A DNA stretch of 64,000 bases from Kaiparowitsia implicata GSE-PSE-MK54-09C (GTDB lineage: Bacteria > Cyanobacteriota > Cyanobacteriia > Elainellales > Elainellaceae). Positions 54,501 to 62,865 of this stretch are shown here, piece after piece (the first letter of the stretch is position 1; the number at the start of each line of letters is the position of its first letter). The notes below the pieces were generated by a model, which saw nothing but the letters and a program-made list of their open reading frames with translations, searched no databases and was not told the origin of the DNA. A program made the translations under genes and the position numbers. The stretch covers positions 1 to 64,000 of the forward strand of contig JAHHHI010000094.1 of assembly GCA_019359435.1 (NCBI GenBank), in the 5' to 3' direction.

Positions 54501-55043
54501 GGCAAACTGCTGCGCTTGGCAGAAATGCTGGAAGAACTGCTAGCCGAGGGCGATCGCGCCTTAATTTTCACCCAGTTCTCAACCTGGGGCACCTGGCTAC
54601 AGGCCTATCTAACGAAGCAGTTTCAGCAAGAGGTCTTATTCCTTTACGGTGGCAGCAGCCAAAAACAGCGAGAGGACATGGTGGATCGGTTCCAGAATGA
54701 TCCCCAAGGGCCACGCTTGTTCATCCTTTCTCTCAAGGCGGGGGGGGTAGGGCTCAACCTCACCCGTGCTAACCATGTCTTTCACTTCGACCGCTGGTGG
54801 AACCCCGCCGTAGAAAATCAGGCGACCGACCGTGCGTTTCGGATCGGCCAAACTCGCAATGTGCAGGTTCACAAATTCATCTGCACTGGCACGTTAGAAG
54901 AACGCATCAGCGACCTCATTGAAGGAAAGAAAGCCCTCGCTGAAAACATTGTCGGCACGGGCGAAAGCTGGCTGACTGAGTTGGATACGAGTGCCTTGCG
55001 AGATCTGTTGCTGCTCGATCGCACAGCCGTAATTGATGACTAG
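51570..55043 (+). CDS. SNF2-family DNA helicase/ATPase (HepA-like)
   Basis: A 1157-residue SWI2/SNF2 ATPase. A large N-terminal region, starting MAILHASWVPQFHPQPESLPAE, contains the SNF2-associated domain seen in bacterial members. The ATPase has Walker A DMGLGKT (Lys676), DEAQ (771-774), the ITSYALV motif, LTGTPVENRLSELWSI and the C-terminal helicase lobe: ALIFTQFSTWGTWL, FILSLKAGGVGLNLTRANHVFHFDRWWNPAVE and QATDRAFRIGQ. Such proteins use ATP to remodel protein-DNA complexes; the bacterial role is not settled. The linker at about 945-965 is a low-complexity Ser/Ala/Lys stretch. Repeat copy 5 follows the gene. Confidence 0.9.
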   Translation: MAILHASWVPQFHPQPESLPAESADGDGAGQFVVWGETWRRVTPLAIAPDTIEPHPLAMSRQELLIFLRSLVQSHHLRWEVAAVPLAEPVGAQRRATKSSSVKPSKLSKPSRAANGDSAELAAREGATERWRSLPIALPTWRLVPKRRTKKVTCLPCYSVQTDLEPETESEAAPPQVLELRSWQVEAIALEPLEAIALLNSLPLATLGQDVAFVGSDLRYWSHVARWSLDVLSRSKFLPGLRSEPESPQSTPQSIPQSMWYALLDSSIDQERRLLFTQRMPLACCTYGAIAHGAAVPALPAPRDLLLHFLNAAIDAQVRGAIAQQQPTPPILPKDAILRTWLLSLVGSPQLPPEPALERLESLIHQWHTPLQRQLSQQFTAFRTCLTLEPPASNTPHWLLHYGLQANDDPSLIVPAHTLWQNPVDQLEIQGRTLEQPQETLLAGLGVASRLYPVLETSLQVQQPESCPIDPHQVYDFIKSTAERLQDGGIGVVLPPSLATQGGWANRLGLSVQAEPPKAGKGLGLKSLLNFRWELTIGGQRLSKAEFERLVALNTPLVEINGEWVELRPQDIRAAQAFFTSRKDQMNLSLEDALRISTGDTQMMEKLPVLSFEASGALQDLINALTQGNQSLEPFPTPAGFQGDLRPYQERGAAWMAFLQRWGLGACLADDMGLGKTIQFIALLLHLKEQDALTHPVLLVCPTSVLGNWAREVKRFAPSLAVAIHHGDKRPQGRPFKTALKGIDLLITSYALVYRDEDELKSVTWQGIVLDEAQNIKNPEARQSKVVRELEAEFRIALTGTPVENRLSELWSIMDFLNPGYLGPRNFFQRRFAVPIERYGDTDSLKTLRSLVQPFILRRLKSDRAIIQDLPEKQEMNVFCGLSTDQASLYQALVDKALAEIDDADGIQRRGKILALLTRLKQLCNHPDLLTATSDLADLEEDESPDELPKSAKSAKSAAAKLPLALHQQPDSFLARSGKLLRLAEMLEELLAEGDRALIFTQFSTWGTWLQAYLTKQFQQEVLFLYGGSSQKQREDMVDRFQNDPQGPRLFILSLKAGGVGLNLTRANHVFHFDRWWNPAVENQATDRAFRIGQTRNVQVHKFICTGTLEERISDLIEGKKALAENIVGTGESWLTELDTSALRDLLLLDRTAVIDD

Positions 55044-55177
55044 ATTTAGCATAGGCGGGCGATCGCCCTGCCTAAACCTGTCGCTAAAGGAGAACTCAGG
55101 GAATGTGATGCCATCCTCGCGGTGCAGAGGTCGCATCACACCGAGCATCGAGTGGTTTCGCCTAGCTGGCGCTGTCC

Positions 55178-55308
55178 CTAGGGCGTGCCATCAATTCCGA
55201 CCAAAAGCTTTATGCTATGAGCGTTGCCACGCCCGACCCAAAAACTAAGCTAGGGGCTGTGAACGTTGCTTTCTGGGACATCAGAGGCTAATTGATGACA
55301 GCCCCTAG
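55178..55308 (+). repeat. MITE-like repeat family 1, copy 5
   Basis: A 131-bp copy in the gap between the convergent SNF2 and hypothetical genes. Left end CTAGGGCGTGCCATCAATT, right end GACAGCCCCTAG. The right CTAG overlaps the TAG stop of the leftward hypothetical gene. Confidence 0.9.
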
Positions 55309-56372
55309 GTCGCCGAGTCAGTCTGGTTGCGGTCTGTCGGGGTGCGATCGACTCGCCGGGTGGGTTTGGGAGGGGCTTCTCGGCCATCCCGCGGGCGTGG
55401 CGTGGGTGCGCGTTCAGGTCTACCACTGCGGGGTGCATCGCCTTCTCGCGACGGTTTCTTCCAAGGTTTTTTGAATCGAGGGCGATCGCCCTCGCCAAGC
55501 TCGCCAGCTTTCTTCTTGCGAGGTGGCACCAGCCCAATCAGGGTGGCATCTTGCACCACCAGCAGATTGCCTTCTCGTTGCACTGTGAGATCCCAAAAAT
55601 AGCCGACGGTTTTGCCCTGAAGCTTTCCTTTTAGGATCAGCTTAAATGCCTTTTCGGGCTGGTCTGCCTTCTTAGGAGATTGCTGAATCCGCACAATCAG
55701 GCGTTCCTCCTCGTCAGACTGGAACAGCACCTCGCCCCGAATCGAGAAGAAGCCATCATTTAAAGGAGGCAGCGTAGCAGGAGGCATACCAGGCCTCAGC
55801 GGGGGCTTAGCAGGCGGAGTGGCAACGGGCCGGGCCGGGGGTTGGGCTTTTGTGGTGGACTTTTCGGCTGAGGCATCTGCGGCGGCAGACCGTTGAGCGC
55901 CCCCGTCTTGCAGCTTTGTCTCAGCCGCCTCGGCGTCAATCTCGGCATCATCCGTCTTAGCTAGATTATCCGGCTCCCAAATTCCCACGATCTGCGCATG
56001 CAGGTCATAGTTCTTCTCGCGGGTGCGGGGATACACCACCCATAAATGGGGCTGATCTAAGTCAACATGCTTTTTAATCAGGCTCATGACCCGTCCTAAA
56101 AGCACGGCGTCAATTGCAGTGCCGTCAGCGGTGGTGGTCAGCATCCCGCGAGTAAACTGCTCCTCAGTTGGAGTGTAGACGCCATGAACCAAGCCAATCG
56201 CCCGGTATTGCCGTGGCTCACTCGCCGGAGGAATAGGATGCTGCCGTGACAGAGACAGTGCAGATTGAGCCGCAGATGCGGCGGTGTTAGGCTGAGAGAG
56301 TGGCATTCCGTCGGGTGGTGTAGGTGCAGTGGAGGAGTCCATGGGCAAACTGATGACTGACGGCTGATCCAT
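55305..56372 (-). CDS. conserved cyanobacterial hypothetical protein
   Basis: A 355-residue protein of unknown function. Two conserved blocks flank a low-complexity Ala/Pro/Lys linker. Block one is QYRAIGLVHGVYTPTEEQFTRG, then IDAVLLGRVMSLIKKHVDLDQPHLWVVYPRTREK. Block two is FFSIRGEVLFQSDEEERLIVRIQQSP, then FKLILKGKL and VGYFWDLTVQREGNLLVVQDA. The C-terminus is basic, Arg/Pro-rich and disordered. I recognise the two blocks as widespread in cyanobacteria but without known activity. Start at 56372 follows AGGA by six bases. The TAG stop lies in a repeat end. Confidence 0.7.
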   Translation of the reverse strand: MDQPSVISLPMDSSTAPTPPDGMPLSQPNTAASAAQSALSLSRQHPIPPASEPRQYRAIGLVHGVYTPTEEQFTRGMLTTTADGTAIDAVLLGRVMSLIKKHVDLDQPHLWVVYPRTREKNYDLHAQIVGIWEPDNLAKTDDAEIDAEAAETKLQDGGAQRSAAADASAEKSTTKAQPPARPVATPPAKPPLRPGMPPATLPPLNDGFFSIRGEVLFQSDEEERLIVRIQQSPKKADQPEKAFKLILKGKLQGKTVGYFWDLTVQREGNLLVVQDATLIGLVPPRKKKAGELGEGDRPRFKKPWKKPSREGDAPRSGRPERAPTPRPRDGREAPPKPTRRVDRTPTDRNQTDSAT

Positions 56373-57277
56373 AGTGATCCTAATCCTGACTGGAGAACGG
56401 CGCTCGATGCATTGCACTCATACCGCAGATCGCAGGCGATGAACTGGGTGAGTTGAAGGAGCTAAACAATAAAAGCCCACAACAGATGGACGCACCTACG
56501 CACAGTTGGACTTACGCTAAACATCCTTCTCTAGTTCCATTGCCAGTTCTAGAAAAGAGCGATCGCCCAGCCCAACGTGCCACCAGCACCAGACAGATTC
56601 AAGATAAACACTAGGTTAGCATTCACGCTGAATCCCGCTTGCACTCGTTTTAGCGTTTTCCACTTGAAGTGGCATAGCTCTTCTTTGTTTATACGTTCCA
56701 GACAGTAGCCATCAGGCATCTCTAGATGATTTCAGCGGAGGAAAACATTTAGAACAAAATTACGTAAATTCTTAAATCTAGCGTGCCAAATAGGTCGAAA
56801 GGCGCTAAAAGAGACGGTAGCTTGGGCTTGTGATCCTGCCGCAAGCGCCCAGTGTAGAGTCGCGATGATCAGAACCGACCCTCTGCAGAGGTTGCCGAAC
56901 CATCCCTAAAGTTTGCGAATGGGGATTATGAGGAAACCCTCCTCTTCTGCATTCATGACTGCTCATGCGTCTAAAGCCACATAATCCAGATCACCATTGC
57001 CAAAACAATGTGTTACTAATGGCAATAGCATCAGGCTATTCCGCTAGGGGTAGTGGTCTGGCGCATCTGTTGAGATTCAGCTAAGATTCGGCTTGTTGGT
57101 CTGCAGGTTGGGATTTCTCTTAATTGGTATCTTTGCTCGACGCGTGGTGTTCTCACGAGTTTGGCTGACTAAGACTCTTAGAGCGGCTATTTGCTATCTG
57201 CATGCAAGTCACCGTCGAGTCAGATTGGTTCTGTGTATTGGTTTTGGTTCCTAGTTTTGTCGAATTTGGGTAATTCT
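56373..57277. other. long intergenic region, no gene seen
   Basis: 905 bases between divergent genes. It is AT-rich with low HIP1 density. No open frame, tRNA or repeat family was recognised in it. It probably holds two promoters and perhaps a small RNA that I cannot identify. Confidence 0.4.
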
Positions 57278-58171
57278 GTGTTTAATAAGCGCAACCGCAT
57301 TCTGCTTAGTAGCGTCCTGATTCTGGCAGCGATGGCCTTTCTGGGGCTAATGTTTATGCCCATTCTGGGTGCGTTGCAGGCGGGCAATCGCACACCACAA
57401 TCGAGCGGCGCTACGGCAACGACTACAGCCAATGCAGATCTAGAAGATCAGGCTAAAGGCTATGCGCTGGTGTTGCAGCGGGAGCCCGGTAACGAAGCGG
57501 CGCTTAAGGGATTGCTAGACGTGCGGATTCGCCAAGGCGACATTGAGAAAGCCATTGAGCCCCTAGAAAAGCTGGCAGAACTCAACCCAGAAGAGACTGA
57601 ATATACCGTGTTGCTGGCTCAGGCACGGCAGCAGGTGGGCGATCGCGAAGGGGCCGCGCGTGCCTACCGAGATATTCTCTCCCAGCGTCCGGGCGATATG
57701 CAGGCGCTTCAGGGATTGGTGGGGCTGATGATTCAGCAGCAGCGCCCAGAGGCGGCGATTGGATTATTGCAAGACACGTTGCGGAGTGCCGATGAGCAAA
57801 ATCAGATCGTGCAGGGCAGTGTCAATGTGACGTCGGTTCAGTTGTTGCTGGGGCAGGTCTATGCAGAGCAAGATCGCTATCCAGAGGCGATCGCCATCTA
57901 TGACGACGCCATCCAAAACGATGCCGATGATTTCCGTCCGGTGCTAGGCAAGGCCATCATTCTGCAAACGATGGGACAAGATGTGGAAGCTAAGCCCCTG
58001 TTTGAGCAAGCCGCAACGCTAGCCCCGGCACAGTATAAAGATGAAATTAATCAGATAGCCAACCCTGACGCGGCAGCGGCTAGCATCAATGACCCAGCAG
58101 CTAGCCCCGTCACACCCAATGCAGCAGAATCCTCTCCCTCATCTCGAGTCACTGGCAGTGATGAAGAGTAA
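57278..58171 (+). CDS. membrane-anchored TPR protein
   Basis: A 297-residue protein. An N-terminal membrane helix (ILLSSVLILAAMAFLGLMFMPILGAL) precedes a region with about five tetratricopeptide repeats (residues 60-260). Examples are AKGYALVLQREPGNEAALKGLLDVRIRQGD, AARAYRDILSQRPGDMQALQGLVGLMIQQQ and AIAIYDDAIQNDADDFRPVLGKAI. The C-terminus is Asn/Ser/Pro-rich. TPR modules mediate protein contacts; this one probably faces the lumen or periplasm. A GTG at 57278 (VFNKRNRILL) gives a compact start; the frame extends 29 codons upstream. Confidence 0.75.
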   Translation: MFNKRNRILLSSVLILAAMAFLGLMFMPILGALQAGNRTPQSSGATATTTANADLEDQAKGYALVLQREPGNEAALKGLLDVRIRQGDIEKAIEPLEKLAELNPEETEYTVLLAQARQQVGDREGAARAYRDILSQRPGDMQALQGLVGLMIQQQRPEAAIGLLQDTLRSADEQNQIVQGSVNVTSVQLLLGQVYAEQDRYPEAIAIYDDAIQNDADDFRPVLGKAIILQTMGQDVEAKPLFEQAATLAPAQYKDEINQIANPDAAAASINDPAASPVTPNAAESSPSSRVTGSDEE

Positions 58172-58391
58172 CGGCTGAGCCGCTAGGTGATGCTAGCGCA
58201 AAGGTTCAGGACAAGGTTCGGAACACTGAATTCGAGATCAGGTTGCAACAGCAGGATGTTTGCAGTGGAGATACAGTTCTCCCGCAGGCATCCTGGTCTG
58301 TTTAAACCACTTAGATTACTGGCCTCCTTGTCTGTTGCACAACGCTGTGTCCGGCAACGCCTTCGCATAACGACGCCAATCCTTAGGTGCT

Positions 58392-59477
58392 ATGAATTTT
58401 TGCAGTGATAACGTAACCGCCATGTCGCCCGAAGTCTTAGCGGCTGTGGTGGCGGCCAACGCCGGCAGCGCGATGCCCTATGGCAACGACGCCATCAGCC
58501 AAGGGTTGACGGCCCAGTTTTCTGAGTTATTTGAGCGGGATGTGGTGGTATTCCCGGTGGCGACTGGCTCTGCTGCTAATGCGCTGGCGTTGGCAGCGCT
58601 GACGCCCCCCTATGGTGCGATCTACTGCCATGCCGAGGCGCATATTCACGTGGATGAATGTGGTGCCCCTGAGTTCTATACCGGAGGGGCCAAGCTGGCG
58701 ACCTTGCCGGGGAAACACGGCAAACTAACGGCAGCAGATCTGGCGATCGCCCTTCAATCCAGTGGCGCAGGCGTGGTGCATCATGTGCAGCCCGCCGCCG
58801 TTAGCATTACCCAAGCAACCGAAGCCGGTACCGTCTACACGATGGGCGAGGTCGGGGCGATCGCCCAGGTTGCTCAGGAGCATCATTTAGCGCTGCATAT
58901 GGATGGAGCGCGATTTGCCAATGCCATCGTCAGCCTGGGGTGCAGCCCAGCGGATATCACCTGGCGCGCCGGGGTAGATGTGCTGTCATTTGGAGCCACA
59001 AAAAACGGCGCCATGGCCGCTGAAGCCGTCGTCTTCTTCAACCCAGACCAGGCTCAAGGCTTTGACTTTCGCCGCAAGCGCAGCGGTCATTTATTCTCTA
59101 AAATGCGATTTTTGTCGGCGCAGCTCTCCGCCTACATCACGCATGATTCATGGCTGCACAATGCAGCCCACGCAAACCAGATGGCAAAGCAACTGGCAAC
59201 TGGCCTAGCCGCTATCCCAGGCGTGAAGTTTTGCCATCCCGTGCAGGCCAATGAATTATTTCTGACAATGCCCAAAGCCATCATTGATGGGTTGACCCAA
59301 GAGGGCTTTCAATTTTATCAATGGCCGGGTGATGAAACCTGTTCAGCCGGAATCATGGTGCGCCTAGTCACTGCATTTAACACCTCACCTCAAGACATTG
59401 CGCACGTGATCAGCGCGGCTCATCGCTATGCCACCCTCGCGGCACCCGAAGCAGACTCGGCAGGGGTGGCTATCTAA
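58392..59477 (+). CDS. low-specificity L-threonine aldolase family
   Basis: A 361-residue fold-type I PLP enzyme. The N-terminus (MNFCSDNVTAMSPEVLAAV) and GNDAISQGLTAQFSELF are typical of threonine aldolases/beta-eliminating lyases. The PLP lysine is Lys204 in SFGATKNG, and HMDGARFANAIVSLG supplies the pyridine-binding Asp. It probably cleaves L-threonine or allo-threonine to glycine and acetaldehyde. A further tryptophanase-like activity cannot be excluded. It is 220 bases after the TPR gene. Confidence 0.85.
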   Translation: MNFCSDNVTAMSPEVLAAVVAANAGSAMPYGNDAISQGLTAQFSELFERDVVVFPVATGSAANALALAALTPPYGAIYCHAEAHIHVDECGAPEFYTGGAKLATLPGKHGKLTAADLAIALQSSGAGVVHHVQPAAVSITQATEAGTVYTMGEVGAIAQVAQEHHLALHMDGARFANAIVSLGCSPADITWRAGVDVLSFGATKNGAMAAEAVVFFNPDQAQGFDFRRKRSGHLFSKMRFLSAQLSAYITHDSWLHNAAHANQMAKQLATGLAAIPGVKFCHPVQANELFLTMPKAIIDGLTQEGFQFYQWPGDETCSAGIMVRLVTAFNTSPQDIAHVISAAHRYATLAAPEADSAGVAI

Positions 59478-59519
59478 ACTGCACGGGTAGTGCGTTGGCG
59501 TTAGTAAAGGAAACAGACA

Positions 59520-59726
59520 TCAATCCACCACACGGATGCGCCCGGCTCGCAATGCATCGAACAGTCGGTCGATCTGGGTGCGCTCGCGGTCGCTGAGTCG
59601 ATCCTTAGACAGCAGTGCCGTCATAAAGCGCTCTTGATCAGCGCGAGTAATTCGTCGCTCCGCAAGAATACGATTGATCAGCTCGTCTACGGGGTTATTG
59701 AACACGTTCACTGTCGTTGGTGCCAT
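59520..59726 (-). CDS. small conserved cyanobacterial protein
   Basis: A 68-residue protein. RILAERRITRADQERFMTALLSKD and QIDRLFDALRAGRIRVVD form a pattern I recognise as a small cyanobacterial family with two short helical segments and a conserved RV-V-D end. Function unknown. It is convergent with the aldolase gene. Confidence 0.65.
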   Translation of the reverse strand: MAPTTVNVFNNPVDELINRILAERRITRADQERFMTALLSKDRLSDRERTQIDRLFDALRAGRIRVVD

Positions 59727-60185
59727 GGTTGGATGCCGCTATATACCTTGTATTCCCCCAGTGATTGACATATTAGCAACATAAAACAATATAAAAAATC
59801 CGTATTTTATCTTGTCTTTGCCTCAGAATATCCGCATAGATCGCACTAACCTATTTGCTTTTAGTCGTATTTCTACAGCCCAAACCCAGCGAAACGGTCT
59901 TGTGCGGTGCAAGCAGGCTCAAAAACCAGGCGTTATTTTTTATACACATGTTGATTGCGTATGTAAGTAGGCTCACGTCGAGATATGACTGCATATCAAT
60001 GACAGCATCGGTGATGAACAGGTCGCGTCAGGGCCCCTAGTGCAGGTTTGGCTCTCTTGACTGCAGCCGCTACGGCAAAGTCGATAGTTACGCGAACCTA
60101 TTTCGCAACTTCACGGCAATGTCTGCGTCAGCTGCCTTCAAACCGAATGCGCTATGCTGGCGATCGCCCGTCTAAGTAGTGTTCT
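59727..60185. other. intergenic region, no gene seen
   Basis: 459 bases between divergent genes. AT-rich at 59770-59830, including ATAAAACAATATAAAAAA. No supportable gene or known RNA. Confidence 0.4.
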
Positions 60186-60563
60186 ATGTCAGAAATTCAG
60201 TACCTCCATAGCGCCCTTCTGGTGTCAAAACTTGACCAAGCTGAGAATTTCTACGGCACGGTGCTGGGGTTGCAGCAGGTGGAGCGATCGCTCCGGTTTC
60301 CCGGTACTTGGTATCAGGTAGGGGCCGTGCAGATTCATCTTATTCAGCAAGACGACTATGCTGCCTCTATGCAAAACAGCGCCAAGTGGGGACGGAATCC
60401 TCACTTGGCGCTGGGGGTGTCTGATTTAGCTGCAATAGAGTTGCGACTGGTGGCTGAGGGCTATGCCGTGCAGCGCAGTGCATCGGGTCGTGCAGCCCTG
60501 TTTATCTGCGACCCCGATGGCAATGTGGTAGAACTCAGCGAAATCGCTACGGGCGATCGCTAG
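60186..60563 (+). CDS. VOC-superfamily (glyoxalase/dioxygenase-fold) protein
   Basis: A 125-residue single-domain VOC protein. YLHSALLVSKLDQAENFYGTVLGLQQ is the first beta-alpha-beta unit, WYQVGAVQIHLIQQ the second strand pair, and FICDPDGNVVELSEI the C-terminal metal-binding unit with Glu. The family includes glyoxalase I, fosfomycin-resistance enzymes and extradiol dioxygenases. The substrate is unknown. It stands alone. Confidence 0.85.
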   Translation: MSEIQYLHSALLVSKLDQAENFYGTVLGLQQVERSLRFPGTWYQVGAVQIHLIQQDDYAASMQNSAKWGRNPHLALGVSDLAAIELRLVAEGYAVQRSASGRAALFICDPDGNVVELSEIATGDR

Positions 60564-60678
60564 CACCACATTCTGCAAATCAGAGCCTTTGAGAGTTTGC
60601 GCACAACCTTCCTACTTGATCGCAGGCTTGCACGCATCCCAATCGCCGAGTCTTTGAGCCAGAGCTGTCGTTAGACCG

Positions 60679-60870
60679 TTAGTAGCTATCGTCACCTGGA
60701 ATGTGATCCGCCTCAAGCTGTCGCGGATGTTCTAGGGATGCGTCGCGGATGGCCTGCCAGCGACAAAACAGCTCCTTCTCGTCAAAGTCGCGATCTTTGT
60801 AAACCTGAACAGCTTGATCCAGTTCCTGTGGATTAGACGGGATAGGAATATCACAGTCAAAATCTGCCAT
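60679..60870 (-). CDS. small acidic hypothetical protein
   Basis: A 63-residue frame (MADFDCDIPIPSNPQELDQAVQVYKDRDFDEKEL) supported by a strong AGGAGA ribosome-binding site nine bases ahead of the ATG. No domain recognised. Acidic, one Cys near each end. Confidence 0.55.
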   Translation of the reverse strand: MADFDCDIPIPSNPQELDQAVQVYKDRDFDEKELFCRWQAIRDASLEHPRQLEADHIPGDDSY

Positions 60871-60921
60871 GGTTACGTTCTCCTATTGGCTTGAGTGCTC
60901 ACGTAGGTTCTGTGCCAAGTC

Positions 60922-61122
60922 TTAAAAGCGAGGCTTAATAGAATCTGAAGTCGGGATAAGAAATCGCTGAAACCCTTGAGGATAGTCAGTAGCACTAATT
61001 TGCCAGCTCTTTAACTCTCTCAATAAGGCTTGGCAATGAGAAATTCTCAATGGCAAGGCTTGTTGAGAAAGACATTCAAAGCTTAATCGCTGAAAACACT
61101 GGCAAATAAAGGCTCTAGACAT
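60922..61122 (-). CDS. small hypothetical protein, doubtful
   Basis: A 66-codon frame, MSRAFICQCFQRLSFECL onward. Composition is mixed with three Cys; no ribosome-binding site is clear and no family is recognised. Possibly spurious. The rest of 60871-61497 holds no convincing feature. Confidence 0.25.
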   Translation of the reverse strand: MSRAFICQCFQRLSFECLSQQALPLRISHCQALLRELKSWQISATDYPQGFQRFLIPTSDSIKPRF

Positions 61123-61497
61123 AATCTGTAGAGATTTTAGCCCGAGGCTTAACCCGAACTCAGGTTGGTGAAAGATACCGTGTTGTGATACCGACTTGGG
61201 GATAGTCCGTTAAACAGACTGGGATTTTTTTAGAGGAAGGGCACGACGTGGCCCATCCGTGTAAAAAACGTGACGTCAATTTGTGCGGACTCCCTATCAG
61301 TGACATTTTCTGATTCTTAAATCATAGCCAGAAAAAGTATCGAATTTTACAAAATAAGGTTTTCTAATTGAACCTCAAATAGGTAAGCCAATCTTTTAAT
61401 GTATGGTGCTCTGAAGACTGAGTTGGGTGAGGAGCGATCGCCTCTCCCTTCATCACCGCTAATCTGGAGGAGAGCCCGACGCCTCAGACGTTGGGCT

Positions 61498-61824
61498 TCA
61501 TGGAGCTTGGGTTTGGCTCGCAACCCAAGTCAGGTAATCCTGAGAGCCAACCGTGAAGGGAATCCCTACAATTTCGGGGACATCGTAGGAATGGATCGCC
61601 CGCACTGCGGCTTCTATATCTGCAAACAGCCCCAAGTCGGTCTTAATCACCAACTGCCATTCGTCGTCGTGATGCAGGGTGTCTTGCCAACTATAGATAG
61701 AATGAATCGGCTGCAGGCTGACGCAGGCCGCTAGATGATGGGTGACAAGGTGCTGGGCGATCGCCTCTGCCTCTGCTTTAGAGGCTGCCGTTACCAGCAC
61801 AAGACCTAAGGTTTTCGGTTGCAT
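61498..61824 (-). CDS. cutA: divalent-cation tolerance protein CutA
   Basis: A 108-residue CutA1. The family core is LGLVLVTAASKAEAEAIAQHLVTHHLAACVSLQPIHSIYSWQD, with EWQLVIKTDLGLF and IHSYDVPEIVGIPFTVGSQDYLTWV at the C-terminal half. CutA forms a PII-like trimer and binds copper and other divalent ions. The start at 61824 (MQPKTLG) begins the conserved part; the frame extends 36 codons upstream without conservation. Confidence 0.9.
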   Translation of the reverse strand: MQPKTLGLVLVTAASKAEAEAIAQHLVTHHLAACVSLQPIHSIYSWQDTLHHDDEWQLVIKTDLGLFADIEAAVRAIHSYDVPEIVGIPFTVGSQDYLTWVASQTQAP

Positions 61825-62071
61825 GGCATCAGCTTGCTCTTGTAACGATGGACGGGGGTCGGCTCCTACAATTTTGGCGTGTTTCCCTGTGAGATCGATC
61901 TGGAGATGCTGAGTGCTGGGGATGCAATGCATCGCTTCTACAGGCCAATCCCTGCATAAAGTTTCAATGAAGCATTAACAAAGCCGATTGCAGGATGGTG
62001 CAGTCAATTTATACCTGGGCAGACTATATTCACGAGTCATCTCGGGCATCGACTAATCAGGGAACCTTAGA

Positions 62072-62515
62072 ATGCAGAGAGTTATGGTATTGCCACATGC
62101 TGACCTATGCGGTGCGTTGGACAATCAACCGCTCAATCATGCTAATCCACCAACCTCTGCCCATTTTGATGCGCCAGATTCTCGCTCACCCCATCTCGAC
62201 TGGCATTACCTAGAAGCCCTGGCAGATGGCAGTGCTGAGTTTATGGCTGAGCTATTGCAGATTTTTATTACCGATAGCCAAAATCATCTGTCTACCTTGC
62301 GTGTGGCGATCGCCCAGGGTGATTATTCCACAGCACTTCACGCCATTCATCAGCTTAAGGGTGCGAGCGCGAATGTGGGGGCGCTAACGTTGCAGGCGAT
62401 CGCTACCCGCCTAGAGCAACATCTGCACCACAACCAAATTCCCCAAGCGCACTTGCTCGTGCCTGAACTCAACCGGGCCTTGCACATTGTGCAAACGCTG
62501 TCGTACCGACGTTAA
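62072..62515 (+). CDS. HPt-domain phosphotransfer protein
   Basis: A 147-residue protein with one C-terminal HPt four-helix domain. The phosphorylatable histidine is His93 in HAIHQLKGASANVGA. EFMAELLQIFITDSQNHLSTLRVAI precedes it. The first 40 residues are unstructured and include His/Asn/Pro. HPt proteins shuttle phosphate between histidine-kinase receivers and response regulators. Neither a kinase nor a receiver is adjacent, so this is an orphan relay protein. Confidence 0.8.
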   Translation: MQRVMVLPHADLCGALDNQPLNHANPPTSAHFDAPDSRSPHLDWHYLEALADGSAEFMAELLQIFITDSQNHLSTLRVAIAQGDYSTALHAIHQLKGASANVGALTLQAIATRLEQHLHHNQIPQAHLLVPELNRALHIVQTLSYRR

Positions 62516-62865
62516 ACGCCTATCACAACTTGAGTTCGGAATAAACTTAATCCTTTGATGTGCCATGCGCAATGCGCAATCACATCAAGGGGTATTGGGC
62601 ATTCAAGCCGTAACTCAACTCGTTTTTGAATCACGCGATTGAACGTTACCCCCCGGAGTTCGGGATAAGCTCAATCCCTCAATATGCCTGCGGTTATTAC
62701 CCCTAGCTGATGTTTAACCCGTTCTGCCTGCGATGCGGACAGAGCGGTAGTGAGGGTTTACCAAATTGACGTTGAATAGGGATTTAGCCAGGGGTGCCAG
62801 AACAGGTGTATTATTTAGTGATTTTTGCGGTAGGATTGGGCTGTGATTTGGGACTGTGAATCCTA
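62516..62865. other. intergenic region with recurring GAGTTCGG motif
   Basis: 350 bases without a gene. It carries two copies of a TGAGTTCGGAATAA/GGAGTTCGGGATAAGCTC-like motif (about 62528 and 62657). A mirror-like stretch CATGCGCAATGCGCAAT also occurs between them. Confidence 0.45.

Noticed and set aside
60672-60680. GTTAGAC heptamer near 60.67 kb considered as a second attC core
   Set aside because: No complementary arm upstream within 150 bases.
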